DNA of 7,712 bases from Thermomicrobiaceae bacterium. Its GTDB lineage: Bacteria; Chloroflexota; Chloroflexia; Thermomicrobiales; Thermomicrobiaceae. The position numbers and the translations under genes are program-made. The notes under the pieces were generated by a model. That model had not been told where the DNA came from, searched no databases, and was given only the letters and a program-made list of their open reading frames with translations. Location: the NCBI GenBank assembly GCA_007122555.1, contig SKTL01000221.1:1-7712 (forward strand), read 5' to 3'. Shown one piece after another: positions 6,726-7,712 of the stretch (its first letter is position 1; each line of letters starts with the position of its first letter).

Positions 6726-6775
6726 TGAACATGTCGCAGCAGTCATCGTAGCAAGAAGATTGGAACAAGGGACCC

Positions 6776-7712
6776 ATGCAATCCCGAGACGAGATTCGGC
6801 TAACTGAACTCGCCGCCTGCGCTGGCTGAGCGTCAAAGCTCGGGCCGGACGCCCTGGCGCAGGTTCTGCAGCCACTCACCCAGCTAAATGACCCGAATCT
6901 GATCGTTGGTCTCCAGACCAGCGACGATGCTGCTGTCTACCGTCTGAACGATGAGCAGGCGATCATCCAGACCGTCGATTTTTTTCCGCCGGTTGTTGAC
7001 GATCCCTATGTTTACGGCGCTGTTGCGGCGGCGAACTCCATGAGCGATATCTACGCCATGGGTGGACAGGTTCTGTTCGCCCTGAACATCGCCGCATGGC
7101 CGGAACACCTTCCCCTCGAGATTCTCAGCCGGATATTCGAAGGCGGCGCGGACAAGATGTCCGAGGCGAACGCGGTCATCGCCGGCGGTCACACCGTAAC
7201 CGATGATGAGCCGAAATATGGACTCGTTGTCACAGGTATGATCAATCCTGATAAGGTGCTGACCAAATCCGGCGCGAAGCCCGGCGATCGCATCTTCATC
7301 ACCAAGCCGATCGGCACGGGCGTGATCACAACCGCAAATAAGCAGCAAGCCTGTGACACGGCGCATCTGCAGGGCGCGGTCGACTCAATGACGAAGTTGA
7401 ATCAGGCGGCCTCGAGATTGATTCAGAGCAGCGGGGTCAATGCCTGCACCGATATCACAGGTTACGGGGTTGTGGGACACGCCATGGAAATGGCGTTGAA
7501 GAGCGGCGTGCAGCTGGTTCTGAACGGTCGCGACATCCCGGTACTTGACGGCGCCGAGCGCTACGCCTCGGAAGGCCGGCTGCCGGGAGGGGCGAACCGG
7601 AATCGCGAGTACTATTCACATCCCGACTCCGGCGGGCTCCAGCTCGATCCAGACCTGCCTGACGTCACTGCCGATCTGCTCTTCGATCCGGAGACTTCCG
7701 GCGGGTTGCTCA
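6776..7712 (+). CDS. selD: Selenophosphate synthetase SelD, selenocysteine-containing; C-terminus beyond the window
   Basis: SelD makes selenophosphate from selenide and ATP, the selenium donor for selenocysteine and 2-selenouridine. From ATG 6776 the frame gives 312 residues, interrupted only by TGA at codon 18, and runs off the window; the family is about 345 residues, so roughly 35 are missing. The active-site region reads C15-A-G-U18-A-S-K21, with U18 at E. coli Cys17 and K21 at Lys20. Other family motifs are SDDAAVY (49-55), VDFFPPVVDDP (67-77), NSMSDIYAMGG (87-97), AGGHTV (136-141), TKPIGTGV (176-183), TDITGYGVVGH (225-235), LPGGANRN (269-276) and FDPETSGGLL (303-312). The ATG is the only ordinary start after the upstream stop (TAG 6749), with AAGGGA just before it. 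The intact motifs on both sides of the TGA argue against a pseudogene. It lies 86 bases after the YnfA-like gene. Confidence 0.95.
6827..6829 (+). other. In-frame UGA codon predicted to encode selenocysteine (Sec18 of SelD)
   Basis: The TGA is the only stop in the selD frame between 6776 and the window end. It sits in CAG-U-ASK, exactly where the nucleophilic Cys of SelD occurs in Cys-containing homologues. SelD proteins with Sec at this site are established in several bacteria and archaea. Together with C15 it forms a CxxU redox-like motif. Confidence 0.92.
6838..6858 (+). promoter_or_regulatory. Candidate bacterial SECIS hairpin in selD
   Basis: Starting 9 bases after the TGA, GCT (6838-6840) pairs with GGC (6856-6858) including one G-U. 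After a C/T mismatch, GGGC (6842-6845) pairs with GCCC (6851-6854). The apical loop is CGGAC (6846-6850), with G at its second position and 16 bases between the TGA and the loop. Both agree with the published general bacterial SECIS pattern. An alternative fold pairs GCGTC (6830-6834) with GACGC (6848-6852). SelB would bind the loop to deliver Sec-tRNA. Confidence 0.5.

Noticed and set aside
6776..6829. selD as a pseudogene with a nonsense mutation
   Set aside because: The TGA falls exactly on the catalytic Cys column, no other stop or frameshift occurs in 312 codons, and all motifs are intact. Selenocysteine is the better explanation.
6129..7366. Minus-strand open frames 6129-6875 and 6884-7366
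   Set aside because: They lie antisense to the aminotransferase, ynfA and selD, whose protein families are clear. Their products look like no known family.
1..7712. tRNA or rRNA genes, CRISPR arrays, insertion sequences, phage genes, antiviral systems
   Set aside because: No cloverleaf-like segments, regularly spaced repeats, transposase motifs or terminal inverted repeats were seen on reading both strands, and nearly all sequence is explained by the listed genes.

Overview
The window is a 7.7 kb piece of a bacterial chromosome of moderately high GC, densely coding, with several GTG starts. The CIRCE-controlled groES-groEL operon, GT-C and flippase-like cell-surface genes, and a selenocysteine-containing SelD would fit a Chloroflexota lineage (Thermomicrobia/Sphaerobacter-like). 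That assignment is a guess from protein flavour and is not proven by the sequence. No rRNA, tRNA, CRISPR array, insertion sequence or phage gene was seen.

Left third (1-2698, minus strand): three genes with overlapping stop and start codons. In transcription order they are a GT4-type glycosyltransferase (2698-1514), a UPF0104/LPG-synthase-TM-like integral membrane protein (1517-561) and the N-terminal part of a GT-C-type membrane glycosyltransferase (564 to beyond base 1). The overlaps and the mix of functions suggest one operon for a surface glycolipid or polysaccharide. A perfect TATAAT (2743-2738) lies just upstream of the operon.

Middle (2761-4995, minus strand): groES then groEL. Upstream is a good sigma-70-type promoter (TTGCAT-N17-TAAGAT) with a perfect CIRCE operator at the predicted transcription start, so HrcA repression is expected. 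Two hairpins follow groEL; the second has a perfect 10-bp GC-rich stem and is the likely terminator separating it from the glycosyltransferase operon.

Right third (5155-7712, plus strand, divergent from groESL): a class I/II PLP aminotransferase of the AspB type, a small YnfA/UPF0060 membrane protein with no ATG, GTG or TTG at a suitable position, and selD (selenophosphate synthetase), which runs off the end of the window. The most notable feature is an in-frame TGA at 6827-6829 in selD, exactly at the catalytic Cys position (E. coli SelD Cys17). The reading frame is otherwise open from ATG 6776 to the end of the window, and a candidate bacterial SECIS hairpin starts 9 bases after the TGA. 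This SelD is therefore very probably itself a selenoprotein with a CxxU active site. The organism should then encode SelA, SelB and tRNA-Sec elsewhere.
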